NCBI GenBank assembly: GCA_030065095.1
Contig: JASJDP010000015.1
Location: 60,750 to 124,749, forward strand
Source of the DNA: Rhodobacter sp.
GTDB taxonomy: Bacteria > Pseudomonadota > Alphaproteobacteria > Rhodobacterales > Rhodobacteraceae
Direction: 5' to 3'
DNA: 64,000 bases
Shown one piece after another: positions 8,954-16,232 of the stretch. The notes under the pieces are model-generated. The model did not search any database. It was not told the origin of the DNA and was given only the letters and a program-made list of their open reading frames with translations. The translations under genes and the position numbers were made by a program. The first letter of the stretch is position 1. Each line of letters opens with the position of its first letter.

Positions 8954-9329
8954 CCCGGGTCAGCTCCCCCGATGCCGGCGGATGGCTTTGCTCTGCGCAA
9001 CGGGCGTGGGCTGCGGAAGCGGTCTGGCCTGCGTGCAGAGTTGCAGCCGCAGGCGGAACGGTCCGGCCAGGCTGGTGGCGCCGCGTTGGTCCAGGCCGCG
9101 GTCCCGCCGCCGCCTTGTTGCAGAGCGGTTCGCAGATATCCGGCACCCACGGGTAGAGCGCGGCGGAAATGCAGTCTTCCCCCTCGGCACAAATCGAATC
9201 GCAGGTATCGGCCAGAGCCGGTGCAACGAGCGGCAAAGCCACGGCAAGCGTCACCAGGACGCGCGAATCCAATCGAAAATTCGTGACAATCTGCCCGATA
9301 AATGCGCACGGCAGAGCGCCGTCCGGCAA
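8931..9329 (-). CDS. Possible small secreted cysteine-rich protein
   Basis: I do not recognise this gene. The frame shows a credible signal peptide (VLVTLAVALPLVAPALA) followed by a short mature region with regularly placed cysteines (CDSICAEGEDC, then CEPLC). The C-terminal 60 residues are low in recognisable structure. The only upstream start is TTG at 9329, and an internal TTG just before the hydrophobic core is an alternative. Both lack a strong ribosome site. It fills an otherwise empty stretch between the carboxypeptidase and the enoyl-CoA hydratase and overlaps the former by 23 bases. It could be spurious past the signal region. Confidence 0.35.
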   Translation of the reverse strand: MPDGALPCAFIGQIVTNFRLDSRVLVTLAVALPLVAPALADTCDSICAEGEDCISAALYPWVPDICEPLCNKAAAGPRPGPTRRHQPGRTVPPAAATLHAGQTASAAHARCAEQSHPPASGELTRVRACRVW

Positions 9330-9395
9330 CCATGAGAAGATCCATGCACGCAGGTGCAGGGATCGGTCAGTCTTTGCCGCGTCGGGTTTCGCCCG

Positions 9396-10175
9396 TCATT
9401 GATCCCAAGCGGGATCGCGCTTTTGCAGGAACGCGTCGATGCCTTCCTGGGTATCCCGGATCAGCAGATTTTCGACCATCGTCTTGGTGGTATGTGCAAA
9501 CGCGGCGTCTACCGGCATTTCGATCTGCTCGTAGAACGCCCGCTTGCCAAGGCGTACCGCCGCGCCCAGCTTGCCCGCCACCTGATCGGCCAAAGCCGCG
9601 GTTTCCGTGGCCAGCGATTGTGGCGGCACCACACGGTTGACGAGGCCCAGCTCGCAAGCCCGGTGCGCGTCGATGAAGTCGCCGGTGACCAGCATTTCGA
9701 ACACTTTCTTTCGGGGCAGGTTGCGCGACACCGCGACCATTGGGGTCGAACAGAACAGCCCGATATTGACCCCGTTGACCCCGAACCGCGTATCCTCGTC
9801 CGCGACCGCCAGATCGCAGCCGGCGACCAACTGACAGCCCGCCGCCGTGGCGATGCCGTGCACTTGCGCGATCACCACCTGCGGCAGCGCCTTGATCGCC
9901 TGCATCATGTCGCCGCATTCGCCGAACAGCTTGGCGTAGAACGCGGCCCCCGCATCCTCGGCCTGACGGGCGCCCGTGATTTCCTTGAGGTCATGCCCGG
10001 CGCAAAACGCCTTGCCGGCGCCAGAGATGACGACCACACGGATCTGCGGGTCCTGCGCCAGCGACGCGAACTGGTCCATCAGCACGGCGAGCATCGCGCT
10101 GCTGAGCGCATTGAGGCTGTCGGGCGCGTCCATTTCCAGATGTGCCACGGCCCCGCGGTCGGTTCGGTTCAGCAT
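9396..10175 (-). CDS. Enoyl-CoA hydratase/isomerase family protein
   Basis: This 259-residue crotonase-fold protein has both oxyanion-hole segments: AFCAGHDLKEI and HGIATAAGCQLVAGCDLAVA. The second carries no catalytic glutamate in the classical position, so hydratase, isomerase or hydrolase activity cannot be assigned; it resembles the EchA-domain-3 (ECHDC3-like) group. The ATG at 10175 has a GGAG ribosome site six bases upstream; an alternative ATG at 10202 lacks one. It is divergent from the thioesterase at 10233, so the two acyl-CoA genes probably share a promoter region. Confidence 0.83.
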   Translation of the reverse strand: MLNRTDRGAVAHLEMDAPDSLNALSSAMLAVLMDQFASLAQDPQIRVVVISGAGKAFCAGHDLKEITGARQAEDAGAAFYAKLFGECGDMMQAIKALPQVVIAQVHGIATAAGCQLVAGCDLAVADEDTRFGVNGVNIGLFCSTPMVAVSRNLPRKKVFEMLVTGDFIDAHRACELGLVNRVVPPQSLATETAALADQVAGKLGAAVRLGKRAFYEQIEMPVDAAFAHTTKTMVENLLIRDTQEGIDAFLQKRDPAWDQ

Positions 10176-10232
10176 CTTGTTCTCCGCCTCGATTCCCGAC
10201 ATCTCTAGGCCGAATCGGCCGAGGGGAAAAGC

Positions 10233-10655
10233 ATGACTCTGAAGATGGACCGCGAGGATCTGACAGCCTTTCTGGCCAGCCATTTCCCGCAAGTGGCCGA
10301 CGATTTCGCCATCGAGGCCGTCAAACCGTTCGAGATCGCGGTGCGCCTGCATGTCGGCGACAAGAACCTGCGCCCCGGCGGAACGGTGTCCGGTCCCTCG
10401 ATGTTCTCGCTGGCCGATGTCTGCATGTATCTGGCCGTGCTGGCCATGATCGGGCCGGAGGCGCTGGCCGTGACCACCAACTGCTCGATCGACTTCATGC
10501 GTAAGCCGCGGGCCGGGGCGGATCTGATCGGCACGGGTCGGGTGTTGAAGCTCGGCAAGGCGCTTGCAGTGGGGGATGTGATGATCCATTCCGACGGAAT
10601 GGATCCGCCGGTGGCAAGGGCAGGGTTAACCTATTCGATCCCTCCGCGGCGCTAG
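10233..10655 (+). CDS. PaaI-family hotdog thioesterase
   Basis: The 140-residue protein has the hotdog-fold thioesterase pattern of the PaaI/YdiI group: RLHVGDKNLRPGGTVSGPSMF, where an acidic or polar catalytic residue is expected, then MYLAVLAM, and TNCSIDFMRKPRAGADL. It probably hydrolyses an acyl-CoA. A GAGGGG ribosome site precedes the ATG by about six bases. It is divergent from an enoyl-CoA hydratase-like gene, consistent with a role in acyl-CoA turnover. The substrate is not deducible. Confidence 0.85.
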   Translation: MTLKMDREDLTAFLASHFPQVADDFAIEAVKPFEIAVRLHVGDKNLRPGGTVSGPSMFSLADVCMYLAVLAMIGPEALAVTTNCSIDFMRKPRAGADLIGTGRVLKLGKALAVGDVMIHSDGMDPPVARAGLTYSIPPRR

Positions 10656-10674
10656 GTTCATGGTGCGATATGGA

Positions 10675-10925
10675 TGTGTGGTTGACCGGATTTGGCCTGA
10701 AGTTGCCATGCGCAACGAGTCTTCAGGCGCGGAATCAAGGCCGCAGGCCGCCGCGCCATCGCCGACCCGCCCCGGAGGGGAGGCGATTTGCTGTCGGCGC
10801 GTATCGAATTGAGGTCGTTCGGACTTTGCCGGGATAAATCGAGCCGCTCATAGGTTTGGGTCGCCTCCCTGCGGGTCGGCGATGGAGCGGCTTCGCGCTC
10901 AATAGGCAACCTCTGCTTCGGGCCA
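10675..10925 (-). repeat. Dispersed palindromic element, copy 1
   Basis: This 250-base non-coding stretch recurs on the opposite strand at about 49768-50020 with high similarity. It contains two long inverted arms (10756-10786 and 10861-10885), each containing CGCCGACCCGC or its complement and GGAGGCGA. The arms enclose a 74-base loop whose centre, reading ATTTATCCCGGCAAAGTCCG on the minus strand, is kept in both copies. A third, partial copy of the flank lies at 41121-41180. No open frame with coding character is shared. It fills the whole gap between the thioesterase and the zinc-ribbon gene. Confidence 0.8.
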
Positions 10926-10962
10926 AATGCCGACGTCGTGATCCATTCCAAGGCAACCGGCG

Positions 10963-12027
10963 CTAGGGCAGCCCCGTTCCGGCAGCGATCGCGCCATAGA
11001 CCGCTCCGGCAATCAGCGCAGACAAGGCCAGCAGGCCCGAGATCGCCAGCAATTTCACCCGCGAAAACGGCCGTTCGCCAAAGGCGCGGCCATCGATGCC
11101 GGACACCGCCACCCGGAACGGGGTGCCGTCATACCGATAATGCAGGATCCAGACCGGCAGCAGCAGGCGGCGATAGCGGATGCCGCTGGTATCGGTCTCG
11201 TACCTGACCACCCGCGCCCCCGGTTTGCCGACATGCGCCCGGATCCGCGCCTTGATCAGCAGGTCCCTGTCGCTTCGATTGGCCTCCAGCCCCTGCATCA
11301 CGGACTGGCCGTGCCGTTCGGCGGCGAACCCGGCCAGATAGCCGGGATCGGCCGGGTGCAGGCTGGCCGGATCGAACTCATGCAGGATGCCGTCGCGGAT
11401 GATCGGCGTCACATGGTCCGAAGCAGGCATCAGCATATCGTCGAATTCCACCTTCATGGTGCCGGTGATATTTTTCCAGACGTGGTCGTCGCTCCACCAG
11501 GGGTCGTGCCGATACTTGGCCCAATAGCGGACCGCCTCGTGACTGTCGAAGGTCCAGAACGGCGCATAAAGCCCGGCCACCCGCGCCTCTCCGACGGCCT
11601 GCATCAGATCGCCCGGAACCGCCCACCGCCCCCGAACCCAATCGCGGGCGTTCTGCAGCGCTGTTTCGGAGGCCACCCGGAACGGGATCAATGCCATCGG
11701 ACGAAATCCGGGATCCTGTTCGATCTGCACGACGGGCCCATCGCAGTAGGGGCAGCGCCGCGACAGGACCTGGCCGCGGAAGATGACCTCGCCGCCGCAG
11801 GTCCGGCAGGAATGTACGCGCTCCTCACCACCCGGAATCGGAGTTGGCCGGCCGGGACGGAATTCCCATTCCGCCGCCGCGTTGCCCTCGCCGGCGGCCG
11901 CGAGCGCCTCGGCCGCGCCGCAGCTTGTGCAGCGCAGGGCCTGTGTTGCCGGATCGAACACCCGCTGCCCGCCGCAGGCCCGGCATTGCAGCTCGGACTG
12001 GACGGCCGGCGCCGCACCGCCGGTCAT
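10963..12027 (-). CDS. Zinc-ribbon membrane protein of unknown function
   Basis: The 354-residue protein starts with two zinc-ribbon-like CxxC pairs (CRACG with CTSCG; later CRTCG with CPYCD) within the first 90 residues. A mixed region follows (FRPMALIPFRV, LYAPFWTFDSHEAVRYWAKYR), and the C-terminus is a membrane helix (LLAISGLLALSALIAGAVYG). Related bacterial proteins are sometimes annotated as primosomal or TFIIB-like because of the zinc ribbons, but there is no helicase here. It overlaps the following small membrane gene by four bases (upstream partner at 12341), so the two are cotranscribed. No function is assigned. Confidence 0.75.
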   Translation of the reverse strand: MTGGAAPAVQSELQCRACGGQRVFDPATQALRCTSCGAAEALAAAGEGNAAAEWEFRPGRPTPIPGGEERVHSCRTCGGEVIFRGQVLSRRCPYCDGPVVQIEQDPGFRPMALIPFRVASETALQNARDWVRGRWAVPGDLMQAVGEARVAGLYAPFWTFDSHEAVRYWAKYRHDPWWSDDHVWKNITGTMKVEFDDMLMPASDHVTPIIRDGILHEFDPASLHPADPGYLAGFAAERHGQSVMQGLEANRSDRDLLIKARIRAHVGKPGARVVRYETDTSGIRYRRLLLPVWILHYRYDGTPFRVAVSGIDGRAFGERPFSRVKLLAISGLLALSALIAGAVYGAIAAGTGLP

Positions 12028-12341
12028 TGATCCGACTCCACGAACGCCATCAGAAGCTCTGCGACTACGTAAAGCCGTGCCCCGGACCGCTCCAGCGCGG
12101 AGTCGAGGTCCCCCGTGCTGCCCCAGTCGCCCAGGACCGAGCCGAGAAACCAGGTGACGCCGATCCACACAGCGATGGCGGACCAGCCGCGGATCATGCG
12201 CATTCGGCCGGGCGAGCCCGCGCGCATCTCGCGGCGCGCCTCGTAGACTTCGATCCACTTGCGCACGGCGCGGGCACCGAGAAGCGTGGAGGCCAGGCAA
12301 ACGACGAACCCGGCCAGCAGCGCGGCGTAGAGGTCGGACAT
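12024..12341 (-). CDS. Small two-helix membrane protein
   Basis: The 105-residue protein has two predicted membrane segments: LYAALLAGFVVCLASTLLGA at the start and WSAIAVWIGVTWFLGSVLG in the middle, separated by a basic, arginine-rich stretch. I do not recognise a family. It precedes the zinc-ribbon membrane gene with a four-base ATGA overlap, so the products may act together at the membrane. A possible ribosome site AAGGTG lies upstream of the ATG at 12341. Confidence 0.7.
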   Translation of the reverse strand: MSDLYAALLAGFVVCLASTLLGARAVRKWIEVYEARREMRAGSPGRMRMIRGWSAIAVWIGVTWFLGSVLGDWGSTGDLDSALERSGARLYVVAELLMAFVESDQ

Positions 12342-12519
12342 TGTCACACCTTGCACGATACAGGCCCGAAACCACGGGTCGCAACTGCCATGCCGGCCCG
12401 TTGCGCCGTCAGATCCATGATATGGGTCAAACCGGCGGATGGCCGGGATATTTATGAGGTAACATAATACCTTAATTTTATCTATATGAAATATAACAAC
12501 TAAATGACGGCAAGACGTA

Positions 12520-12547
12520 TTGACCGCGCCGCAGAATTGCTTAGAAC
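12520..12547 (+). promoter_or_regulatory. Promoter of rplM-rpsI
   Basis: TTGACC at 12520-12525 and TAGAAC at 12542-12547 are spaced by 16 bases, a good sigma-70-type promoter 38 bases before the rplM ATG. An AT-rich stretch (about 12445-12505) lies just upstream and contains the dyad AGGTA-N6-TACCT at 12457-12472. The same TAGAAC -10 sequence occurs before tRNA-Ser. Confidence 0.6.
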
Positions 12548-12584
12548 CCTGCCATCCAGATTTCTTCCGACCCGTGAGAGACCA

Positions 12585-13049
12585 ATGAAAACCTATACCG
12601 CAACCCCTGCGGACATCGACAAGAAGTGGATCGTGATCGACGCCGATGGCGTTGTGCTCGGCCGCCTTGCCTCGATCGTCGCAAATCGCCTGCGCGGCAA
12701 GCACAAGGCCACGTTCACCCCGCACATGGACATGGGCGACAACGTGATCGTCATCAATGCCGACAAGGTGCAGATGACCGGCAACAAGCGGGCTGAGAAG
12801 ACGTATTACCGTCACACCGGCTATCCCGGCGGCATCAAGTCCCGCACGGCGTCCGAGATCCTCGATGGCGCGCATCCCGAACGGATCGTCACCATGGCGG
12901 TCAAACGCATGCTGCCGGGCAACCGTCTGTCGCGCAAGCAGATGACGAACCTGCGGGTTTACGCCGGCGCCGAACATCCGCACGAGGCGCAGGCGCCCGA
13001 GGTGCTGGACGTCAAGTCGATGAACAAGAAAAACACGAGGACCGCGTGA
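12585..13049 (+). CDS. rplM: 50S ribosomal protein L13
   Basis: The 154-residue protein is ribosomal protein L13, an early assembly protein of the large subunit. Signatures include [36 protein letters not shown], and KMLPGNRL-like [15 protein letters not shown]. The start at 12585 gives the standard N-terminus ([15 protein letters not shown]). The stop codon overlaps the rpsI start (TGATG), the usual coupled rplM-rpsI pair. Confidence 0.98.
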   Translation: MKTYTATPADIDKKWIVIDADGVVLGRLASIVANRLRGKHKATFTPHMDMGDNVIVINADKVQMTGNKRAEKTYYRHTGYPGGIKSRTASEILDGAHPERIVTMAVKRMLPGNRLSRKQMTNLRVYAGAEHPHEAQAPEVLDVKSMNKKNTRTA

Positions 13050-13552
13050 TGGCTGAACAAGTCAATTCGCTCGAAGAGTTGGGCGCCGTCGCCGTGGGCG
13101 GAGACGCCGAGGCTGTCGTTGTCAACCACGAAGAACAGATCGACCGCGAACCCAAGCGGGACGAGCTTGGCCGCTCCTACGCCACGGGCAAGCGCAAGGA
13201 TGCCGTCGCGCGCGTCTGGATCAAGCCGGGCTCGGGCAAAGTGACCGTCAACGGCAAGGAGATGGTGAACTATTTCGCCCGTCCGGTTCTGCAGATGATC
13301 CTGCGCCAGCCCTTCACAGTGGCCGGCGTGGACGGCCAGTTCGATGTTCAGGCCACCGTCAAGGGCGGCGGGCTGTCCGGGCAGGCCGGGGCGGTCAAGC
13401 ACGGCATCTCGAAGGCGCTGCAGCTTTACGATCCGTCCCTGCGCCCTGCGCTGAAGGCGGCCGGGTTCCTGACCCGCGACAGCCGCGTGGTCGAACGCAA
13501 GAAATACGGCAAGCGCAAGGCGCGCCGCAGCTTCCAGTTCTCGAAGCGCTAG
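13049..13552 (+). CDS. rpsI: 30S ribosomal protein S9
   Basis: The 167-residue protein is ribosomal protein S9, which contacts P-site tRNA with its C-terminal basic tail (seen as [16 protein letters not shown]). The conserved core is [15 protein letters not shown] and [19 protein letters not shown]. It has the acidic N-terminal extension of about 40 residues common in alphaproteobacteria. The ATG at 13049 overlaps the rplM stop; a GTG at 13046 is also in frame but less likely. A strong terminator follows. Confidence 0.98.
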   Translation: MAEQVNSLEELGAVAVGGDAEAVVVNHEEQIDREPKRDELGRSYATGKRKDAVARVWIKPGSGKVTVNGKEMVNYFARPVLQMILRQPFTVAGVDGQFDVQATVKGGGLSGQAGAVKHGISKALQLYDPSLRPALKAAGFLTRDSRVVERKKYGKRKARRSFQFSKR

Positions 13553-13577
13553 GCGCGAAGACCCCTCAACGCCAGGG

Positions 13578-13615
13578 AAGGCGCAGCCCCGGGGGGCTGC
13601 GCCTTCTGTCTTTTC
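13578..13615 (+). terminator. Rho-independent terminator of rplM-rpsI
   Basis: An eleven- to twelve-base GC-rich stem (AAGGCGCAGCC / GGCTGCGCCTT) with a short CCCGGGG loop region is followed by TCTGTCTTTT. It begins 26 bases after the rpsI stop codon. Confidence 0.85.
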
Positions 13616-13786
13616 GCTTCGCATTCAGCCGGCACGCGTGTTTCGTATCGCGATCAGCCGTCCGGTGCGCGATGCCGCTGTCACCGGACCGCCGTCTTCC
13701 TGGCGCTCGCCTTGCCCTGCGCCACGCGCATTGCCTCGACCGGCCCTGTGATGCTAGCAGCGGGAGATCCTGCATCAGTAAGGCCC

Positions 13787-14932
13787 ATGACCGCCGCCAG
13801 CCAATCTGACGACCCCATCGCCGCTCTGGCCGCTTGCGCCGCGCAACCCTTTGCACAGGCGCGCGCGATGCCGAAATCGGTCTACACCTCGCCCGGTTTT
13901 CTGCAGGCCGAGCTGGACAGCATATTCTCCACGGAATGGTTTTGCGCCGGCCGCGCCGACGCCATGCCGAATCCGGGAGACTATACCACGCTGGACCTCG
14001 CCGGCCGGCCGATCGTCGTGATCCGCGGACGCGACGGCCGGCTGCGCGCGATGTCCAACGTCTGCCTGCACCGGATGTCCACACTTCTGGACGGCGCCGG
14101 GACCACAAGCCGCATCGTCTGCCCCTATCATGCCTGGACCTACGGCCTCGACGGGCGCCTGCGCGGCGCACCGGCAATGACGCGGAACGCCGGTTTCGAT
14201 GCGGCCGGGTACCGCCTGCCGCAGGTCCGGTGCGAGGAATGGCTTGGCTGGGTCATGGTGTCGCTCGACCCCGGCGCCGAGCCGGTGGCCGAACACTACG
14301 CTCAGGTCGGCGACATGATAGGCGATTTTGCCATGGACGGTTACCGGCAGCTTTTCCAGGAAACACATGTCTGGGACACTAATTGGAAGGTGTTGGCTGA
14401 GAATTTCATGGAAAGCTATCACCTGCCGGTCTGTCACGCGGCCACGGTCGGCGGGTTGTCGAGGCTTGAGGACATGGATTGCCCGCCGGGCCGGCCAACC
14501 TTCAACTATCACTACATACTCAAGGACGAGAGCTTCAAGCTCGCGCTGGCGCACCCCTCGAACACCCGCCTGAAAGGCGACTGGCGCCGTACCACGATTC
14601 TGCTGGCGCTGTACCCGAGCCTTCTGATCACGCTGACGCCCGGGTATTTCTGGTATCTCAGCCTGCATCCGCAAGGCGTGGGCCAGGTCCGCATCCTCTA
14701 TGGTGGCGGGCTGTCGCCCGAGTTCATGGACGACCCTGAGGCGCGCGGGCTCTTTGGTCAGATCAAGGAACTGCTCGACCGGGTACAGGACGAGGACAAA
14801 GGGTGCACGGAAAAGGTCTATCGCGGCCTCTGCTCGGCGCTTGCCGCCCCCGGCCATCTCAGCCATCTTGAACGTCCGAATTACGACTTTGCGCGCTACC
14901 TTGCCTCGAGGGTCACGGGGGCGGACGGCTGA
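13787..14932 (+). CDS. Rieske-type aromatic ring-hydroxylating oxygenase, alpha subunit family
   Basis: This 381-residue protein has a Rieske [2Fe-2S] domain with CLHR and CPYHAWTY motifs (about residues 90-120). A catalytic domain follows with the mononuclear-iron signature NFMESYHLPVCH. The family includes choline, carnitine and glycine-betaine monooxygenases and stachydrine demethylase, which act on quaternary amines, as well as true aromatic oxygenases. No reductase or ferredoxin gene is adjacent, so it probably uses a partner from elsewhere. The start at 13787 was chosen for AAGG spacing and family N-terminus. The substrate cannot be told from sequence; a methylamine-type osmolyte is plausible in a marine organism. 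Confidence 0.85.
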   Translation: MTAASQSDDPIAALAACAAQPFAQARAMPKSVYTSPGFLQAELDSIFSTEWFCAGRADAMPNPGDYTTLDLAGRPIVVIRGRDGRLRAMSNVCLHRMSTLLDGAGTTSRIVCPYHAWTYGLDGRLRGAPAMTRNAGFDAAGYRLPQVRCEEWLGWVMVSLDPGAEPVAEHYAQVGDMIGDFAMDGYRQLFQETHVWDTNWKVLAENFMESYHLPVCHAATVGGLSRLEDMDCPPGRPTFNYHYILKDESFKLALAHPSNTRLKGDWRRTTILLALYPSLLITLTPGYFWYLSLHPQGVGQVRILYGGGLSPEFMDDPEARGLFGQIKELLDRVQDEDKGCTEKVYRGLCSALAAPGHLSHLERPNYDFARYLASRVTGADG

Positions 14933-14939
14933 CGCGAAA

Positions 14940-14958
14940 CGGCTTTCGGCGAAACCGC
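14940..14958. repeat. Imperfect palindrome after the Rieske gene
   Basis: CGGCTTTCG and CGAAACCG flank a central G, with a perfect core TTTCGGCGAAA at 14944-14954. It starts eight bases after the Rieske stop codon. It shares the TTTTCGGCGAAAA-like core of the palindromes at 473 and 59290, so it may be a family member acting as a 3' hairpin. The remainder of the 245-base gap to 15178 shows nothing recognisable. Confidence 0.45.
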
Positions 14959-15177
14959 GATGTGTCGGACCTCGGCCACTCGAAATCCTGACCGGCCGGG
15001 AAACGCACCGCGTGAGCGCCCGGCCGGGGATTGGGCCAACGCGGGGTCTGCGCCCAATATAGCCGTAAAATCCGAGATGGGTCCGAGCGGTGAGCGTTCG
15101 CGGACAAGACGCAGGGGCGGCGCGTGGTCCGGCTCTGGCCAAAGCCGGCTGCGCGACTGGCTCAATCTCATCGCGCG

Positions 15178-16038
15178 TTAGAAGTACAGGCCAATATCGG
15201 CCAGTCCGCTCAGTCCGACGGTGGCGCCGGCGCAGGCCATCGCGACGCTGCGCATGGCCCGCCGGGCGGTCCAGCGGCCCAGGAGCCGGTCGAGATGCAG
15301 CGACAGGCGATTGGGCATCGCCAGCGAAAAAAGCGTCTCAAGCGTCATCGCGGCAGCTTTGCGCGGCGCGGGCTGTGCCTCCTCGCCCGTGCCCGCCCGC
15401 TCGGCCTCCGGTTCCGTTTCGGGGTCCGTTCCGGCCAGGGTCTTTGTGTTGATCCAGTCCACCGCCTGGGCCGGCAGCACCGGGTCGGCGCGCAGGTGTT
15501 CATGCCCGTCCTGCCGATCAGCCGCCTGCGGACTTTGCTGTGCCGCCCGGAAATCGCAGGCGCGGCGGTATTCTTCCGCGGTGTAGAGAGTGTCGTCGTC
15601 GCACCAGAACACGAGGTCGGGGGAGGTCCTTGCCGACAGATAGCAGGCGATGTCCCAGCAGAGGTCGCGTTTCAAGGCCCCGTGCACCTGGTCGCGCCTT
15701 GCCGTCGCGTTCGGGTGATCCAGTACCAGAACCGTCGTGCTGGCCGAATGGCTGGCGACTTTGTACAGTATCGTGCGCTCGCAGGAGGTGGCCGCCTTCG
15801 GTCGGTTCGCGTCGAGGAAATGCGCCGTGGGCAGCGGATCGTCGCAAAAGGCCAGCAGCATCTGGATCTCGTCGCAATCGAACAGCAGAAAGATCCGGTC
15901 CATCTGCTCGGCGGTTCTGAACGTCAGCCCATGGCGCCGGGCAATACCGCCGATGTCCAGGGCCAATTGGTCCGCGTCATAGCTGACGGCTGCCTTGTAG
16001 AGAAGGCTGGCTTCGAAAGAGGGGCTTCCGAGGTCCAT
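15178..16038 (-). CDS. Hypothetical protein behind a CtrA-type box
   Basis: I do not recognise this 286-residue protein. The N-terminal half looks globular (LALDIGGIARRHGLTFRTAEQ; DRIFLLFDCDEIQMLLAF), the middle is charged and proline-rich (about residues 165-230), and the C-terminus has a weakly hydrophobic alanine/glycine-rich segment (SVAMACAGATVGLSGLADIG) that could be a membrane anchor. GGAGGATAACA precedes the ATG at 16038, a strong ribosome site. A perfect TTAA-N7-TTAA motif lies 26 bases upstream of the start. It is downstream of glnA on the same strand, but a terminator separates them, so it has its own promoter. Confidence 0.75.
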   Translation of the reverse strand: MDLGSPSFEASLLYKAAVSYDADQLALDIGGIARRHGLTFRTAEQMDRIFLLFDCDEIQMLLAFCDDPLPTAHFLDANRPKAATSCERTILYKVASHSASTTVLVLDHPNATARRDQVHGALKRDLCWDIACYLSARTSPDLVFWCDDDTLYTAEEYRRACDFRAAQQSPQAADRQDGHEHLRADPVLPAQAVDWINTKTLAGTDPETEPEAERAGTGEEAQPAPRKAAAMTLETLFSLAMPNRLSLHLDRLLGRWTARRAMRSVAMACAGATVGLSGLADIGLYF

Positions 16039-16063
16039 TGTTATCCTCCAACTTGCTCTGACT

Positions 16064-16091
16064 TTAACTTTTGCTTAAAATTTGTGCTTAA
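16064..16091 (-). promoter_or_regulatory. CtrA-type binding motif (TTAA-N7-TTAA)
   Basis: TTAA at 16064-16067 and 16075-16078 are separated by exactly seven bases, the consensus for the cell-cycle and motility regulator CtrA in alphaproteobacteria. A third TTAA sits at 16088-16091. The motif is 26-53 bases upstream of the hypothetical gene at 16038 on the minus strand. ChpT, which feeds phosphate to CtrA, is encoded in this window. Confidence 0.6.
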
Positions 16092-16183
16092 ATTGTGTCC
16101 AGCGTTGGGTGGTGTCGTGAAACTATTCATCACCGACTGGTTGTATTGGTTCTGGGTTGCGAACAGAACCTCGCGGCGAAGGT

Positions 16184-16210
16184 AAAAAAAGGGCGCCCAC
16201 AAGGGCGCCC
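16184..16210 (-). terminator. Terminator of glnA
   Basis: On the minus strand GGGCGCCC-TTGT-GGGCGCCC is followed by seven T residues, a classic rho-independent terminator beginning about 22 bases past the glnA stop codon. Confidence 0.88.
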
Positions 16211-16232
16211 ATTGGTACTGCTGAGAGGACGC

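Noticed and set aside
10658..10951. 97-codon minus-strand frame within the repeat at 10675
   Set aside because: The same element at 49768 is open in different lengths and frames, so the frame is incidental to the repeat.
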